Source of the DNA: AC-32 sp963728765
GTDB taxonomy: Bacteria; Actinomycetota; Thermoleophilia; Gaiellales; Gaiellaceae
Assembly (NCBI GenBank): GCA_963728765.1
Contig: CAVSKX010000004.1
Coordinates: forward strand, 62,001 to 126,000
DNA: 64,000 nt
Reading direction: 5' to 3'
The position numbers were made by a program, and so were the translations under genes. Below, in pieces: positions 61,409-64,000 of this stretch (position 1 is the first letter of the stretch; the number at the start of each line of letters is the position of its first letter). The notes beneath the pieces were generated by a model that was not told the origin of the DNA, did not search any database, and saw only the letters and a program-made list of their open reading frames with translations.

Positions 61409-62389
61409 ATGCAGTCGCGACGCCTCGGGAAGACCGGTTGGGACGTCTCCGAGATCGGCTTCGGCGCGTGGGCGATCGGCGGCAGCTGGGGCGAGACCGA
61501 CGAGGGGGAGTCCCTGGCGGCGATGCACGCGGCGGTCGACGCCGGGGTGACGTTCTTCGACACGGCGGACGTCTACGGGGACGGGCGCTCGGAGCGCCTG
61601 ATCGCGCGGCTGCTGCAGGAGCGCGACGAGCGGCTCGTGGTCGCGACCAAGTTCGGTCGGCGCGTGGAGCTGGATCCGGCGCTGTACACCTACGAGAACC
61701 TCCGTGGCTGGCTCGAGCGTTCGCGCGAGAACCTGGGCGTCGAGACCGTCGACCTCGTGCAGCTGCACTGCCCGCCTCGGGAGACGTACTACCTGCCCGA
61801 GGTGCACGAGGCCTGCGACAGGCTCGTGCAGGAGGGCCTCGTCCGGGCGTACGGCGTCAGCGTCGAGAAGGTCGAGGACGCGCTGAAGGCGATCGAGTTC
61901 GACGGGGTCGCCACGATCCAGCTCATCTTCAACATGCTCAGACAGCGGCCGGCCGAGCTCTTCTTCGACCAGGCCCGGCGCCGCGACGTCGGGGTGATCG
62001 TCCGCGTCCCGCTCGCCTCGGGACTGCTGACCGGGAAGTTCGACCGCGACACGACCTTCGCGGCGGATGACCACCGTGAGTTCAACCGCCACGGCGAGGA
62101 GTTCGACGTCGGCGAGACCTTCTCCGGGGTCGACTACGAGGTCGGGCTCAAGGTGGTGGAGGAGCTCGAGCCGCTCGTGCCTCCGGGTGCGACGCTGGCC
62201 CAGCTCGCGCTGCGCTGGATCCTCACGTTCGACGCCGTCTCGACGGTCATCCCCGGCGCAAAGACGCCGGAGCAGGCGCGTGCGAACGCCGCTGCCGCCG
62301 ACCTGCCCGCGCCTTCGCCCGAGACGATGGAGCGGATCGCGGAGATCTACCGCCGGCAGGTCGCCCCGCTCGTGCACCAGCGCTGGTAA
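61409..62389 (+). CDS. Aldo/keto reductase
   Basis: 326 residues from the ATG at 61409 (a TTG at 61397 is in frame but less likely). SEIGFGAWAIGG, DTADVYGDGRSE (catalytic Tyr), VVATKFGR (Lys), VDLVQLHCPP (His) and STVIPGAKTPEQ match the family. Divergent from araA, hence probably co-regulated with arabinose use. Stop 3 bases from galK stop (convergent). Confidence 0.92.
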   Translation: MQSRRLGKTGWDVSEIGFGAWAIGGSWGETDEGESLAAMHAAVDAGVTFFDTADVYGDGRSERLIARLLQERDERLVVATKFGRRVELDPALYTYENLRGWLERSRENLGVETVDLVQLHCPPRETYYLPEVHEACDRLVQEGLVRAYGVSVEKVEDALKAIEFDGVATIQLIFNMLRQRPAELFFDQARRRDVGVIVRVPLASGLLTGKFDRDTTFAADDHREFNRHGEEFDVGETFSGVDYEVGLKVVEELEPLVPPGATLAQLALRWILTFDAVSTVIPGAKTPEQARANAAAADLPAPSPETMERIAEIYRRQVAPLVHQRW

Positions 62390-62392
62390 CCG

Positions 62393-63514
62393 TTACCCAG
62401 GCACGAGCTCGTGCGCGCCGTCGACCGAGGCGCAGACGTACGGCGTCGCCTCCCGCCCGGCACGGTCGGCGTAGCCGCGCGTGACCGCGTCGGCAAGGCG
62501 CTCAGCCTCGTCCTCGCGAGCCAGGGCGAGCACCGAGCCGCCGAAGCCCCCGCCGATCATCCGGGCCGCGGTGGCACCGTGGTCGTAGGCGAGCTCGACG
62601 AGCACGTCGAGCTCCGGGATCGAGACCTCGAGGTCGTCCCGGAGGCTCTCGTGACCCTCGCGGAAGAGCCTTCCGAGCGCCGGGAGGTCGGGTCCGTCTG
62701 GCTTTTCCAGCGCGGCCACGACCTCGCGCACCCGCTCGTTCTCGGTGACGACGTGGCGAAGCCTGCGCCGCGCGACCTCGTCGACTCCCGCGGCGGCCGC
62801 CTTCGCCTCTGCCTCGGCGGCGCTCAGCGTTGACGGGCGGTCCGTGCCGATCCCGGACAGCGCGCGTTCGAGCTCGAGGCGCCGGTCGCCGTAGCCGCTG
62901 GCCTCGAGCGCGTGGCGCACCCCTGAGTCGAAGACGACGAGCGCGATCCCGGGTGGCAGCGGGACGAGCCGGTGCTCCTCGGTCCCGCAGTCCAGCAGCA
63001 GCGCGTGCCCCTTGCGCCCGAGCAGCGAGCTCGCCGGGTCCATCAGGCCCACCGGAACACCGACCGCGAGGCGTTCCGCCGCCTGCGCGATCCGCGCCAG
63101 CTCGATGCGCGGCAGCTCGTACGAGGCGGCGCTCGTGAGCGCCAGGCCGACCGACACGGTCAGCGCCGCCGACGAGGACATTCCGGCTCCGATCGGGACG
63201 GTGGAGACGATCTCGCCGTCCAGCCCGGTGATCGGCGCCCCGTGCTCGCGGAGCAGGCGTACGACCGCGGCGACGTAACGGCCCCAGCCCTCAGGCGGGA
63301 TCGGAGGCGGCGCGTCCGCCGGAAGCTCGACCGAATCGCCGAACGCCGCCGAGCGCAGGCGGATCGTCGCATCTGCCGCCGGAGCCCACGTCACCGTCGT
63401 CGCGAGATCCACGGCGACGGGCAGGACGAGCCCTCCCGAGTAGTCGGTGTGCTCGCCGATCAGGTTGACACGCGCCGGGGCGAGGACGACGCGGCTGGAA
63501 GGTTCTGGGCACAT
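62393..63514 (-). CDS. galK: Galactokinase
   Basis: 373 residues from the ATG at 63514. APARVNLIGEHTDYSGGLVL is the GHMP galactose-binding signature, PIGAGMSSSAAL the ATP loop, MIGGGFGGSVLAL motif III. Phosphorylates galactose at C1. galT and galE are not in the window. Confidence 0.95.
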   Translation of the reverse strand: MCPEPSSRVVLAPARVNLIGEHTDYSGGLVLPVAVDLATTVTWAPAADATIRLRSAAFGDSVELPADAPPPIPPEGWGRYVAAVVRLLREHGAPITGLDGEIVSTVPIGAGMSSSAALTVSVGLALTSAASYELPRIELARIAQAAERLAVGVPVGLMDPASSLLGRKGHALLLDCGTEEHRLVPLPPGIALVVFDSGVRHALEASGYGDRRLELERALSGIGTDRPSTLSAAEAEAKAAAAGVDEVARRRLRHVVTENERVREVVAALEKPDGPDLPALGRLFREGHESLRDDLEVSIPELDVLVELAYDHGATAARMIGGGFGGSVLALAREDEAERLADAVTRGYADRAGREATPYVCASVDGAHELVPG

Positions 63515-63563
63515 GGTGTTATGGTCGCCGCTCACGCTTGACGGGGTCCTAAGGAGGTGCCGG

Positions 63564-64000
63564 GTGGACCGGAAGAAGTATCTGGAGACGCAGCTCGACG
63601 AGTTCGCGTCGCGAGTCGAGGATCTCCCCGAGTCGGAAGTCCCGGCCGGGATGGATCGCAGGAAGCTGCTCGGCATCATCGGCGCGGGCGGCGCGGCAGT
63701 TTCGCTCCCCGCACTGCTTGCCGCGTGCGGCGGGGGCGGGGGCAACAGCTCGAGCAGCGGCGTCGGCGACTATCCGGAGACGCCCAAGTGGAAGTGGGTC
63801 TTCGTCAACCACGTCACGACGAACCCATTCTTCGTCCCGACGCAGTACGGGATCGAGGACATGGGCGCGATCTTCAACACCGAGCACCAGTGGACCGGCT
63901 CGGAGACCAGCGATGTCGGGCAGATGGTCTCCGCGATGAACACTGCGATTTCCTCGGGCGCCGACGGAATCTGCGTCTGCCTGATCGACGCCAAGGCGTT
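63564..64000 (+). CDS. Sugar ABC transporter substrate-binding lipoprotein (partial, N-terminus)
   Basis: Cut by the window end after ~145 residues. GTG at 63564 with AAGGAGGT 8 bases before it. Twin-arginine pattern DRRKLLGIIGAGG and lipobox LLAAC at about residue 57 point to Tat export and lipid anchoring; GNSSSSG linker, then VFVNHVTTNPFFVPTQYG and AISSGADGICVCLID, the periplasmic sugar-binding (LacI-like) fold. Likely carries arabinose, galactose or related sugars given its neighbours. A ~25-residue cytoplasmic leader precedes the signal, which is unusually long. Confidence 0.85.
   Translation, partial: MDRKKYLETQLDEFASRVEDLPESEVPAGMDRRKLLGIIGAGGAAVSLPALLAACGGGGGNSSSSGVGDYPETPKWKWVFVNHVTTNPFFVPTQYGIEDMGAIFNTEHQWTGSETSDVGQMVSAMNTAISSGADGICVCLIDAKA

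Overview
The window is a high-GC chromosomal segment from an actinobacterium. The coaD-SepIVA-DUF177-rpmF-plsX-acpP-rnc-smc-ftsY order, the recG/rsmD/coaD block, the frequent GTG starts and the almost universal ATGA/GTGA stop-start overlaps fit Actinomycetota. Secreted phosphatase content and a DUF3352-type lipoprotein make a Thermoleophilia-like lineage my best guess (inference, not proven). I found no tRNA, rRNA, CRISPR array or phage module.

Layout. 1-8.9 kb: the end of a pseudouridine synthase, then a secreted phosphorus-scavenging cluster: two intact alkaline-phosphatase/phosphoesterase-type enzymes, a membrane-anchored protein of unknown function, and a nucleotide pyrophosphatase fused to a 5'-nucleotidase that is broken by many frameshifts. 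8.9-9.9 kb: trpS, also heavily frameshifted; since trpS is essential this points to local sequence error. 10-19.7 kb: aroF, tyrA, aroA, cmk, der, gpsA, a lipoprotein gene and metK. 19.7-21.3 kb: a DtxR-type metalloregulator divergent from a ZIP metal transporter, with a perfect operator palindrome between them. 21.3-34.1 kb: priA, def, fmt, rsmB, rpe, the riboflavin genes ribD-ribE-ribBA-ribH, rpmB, and an Asp23-FakA-REC-DegV operon.

34.2-37.7 kb is an accessory operon on the minus strand inserted between degV and recG. It encodes two small membrane-anchored proteins, ApbE, a ferric-reductase-type cytochrome b, a 3Fe-4S ferredoxin and an FAD-dependent reductase. 43.4-46.4 kb is a second accessory insert, between DUF177 and rpmF: an OmpR-type two-component system with a small anchored protein gene on each side. 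Three otherwise dissimilar small proteins of these two loci end in the same His/Gly/Asp tail (HGG..GGDD), and both operons carry the same upstream motif, GGTAAAGGTTYGGC. I read this as one regulon: a two-component system controlling an envelope redox/metal system. This is the best candidate for something undescribed.

37.8-55 kb otherwise holds core genes (recG, rsmD, coaD, sepIVA, DUF177, rpmF, plsX, acpP, rnc, a short-armed smc, ftsY), with a LanC-like gene and a GNAT gene inserted between smc and ftsY. 55-64 kb is sugar catabolism: secreted galactose mutarotase, the araA-araD-dehydrogenase-araB operon (the last two read as one continuous frame), an aldo/keto reductase, galK and the start of a sugar ABC transporter binding protein.

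Intergenic spaces contain at least eight copies of a dispersed two-hairpin repeat whose arms covary, two copies of a 122-136 bp element with inverted ends, a 165-base nested palindrome before rpmF, and G-quadruplex-type motifs before tyrA and gpsA. Several genes (the nucleotidase fusion, trpS, fakA, LanC-like, GNAT, araB) carry single-base frameshifts that are probably assembly errors.
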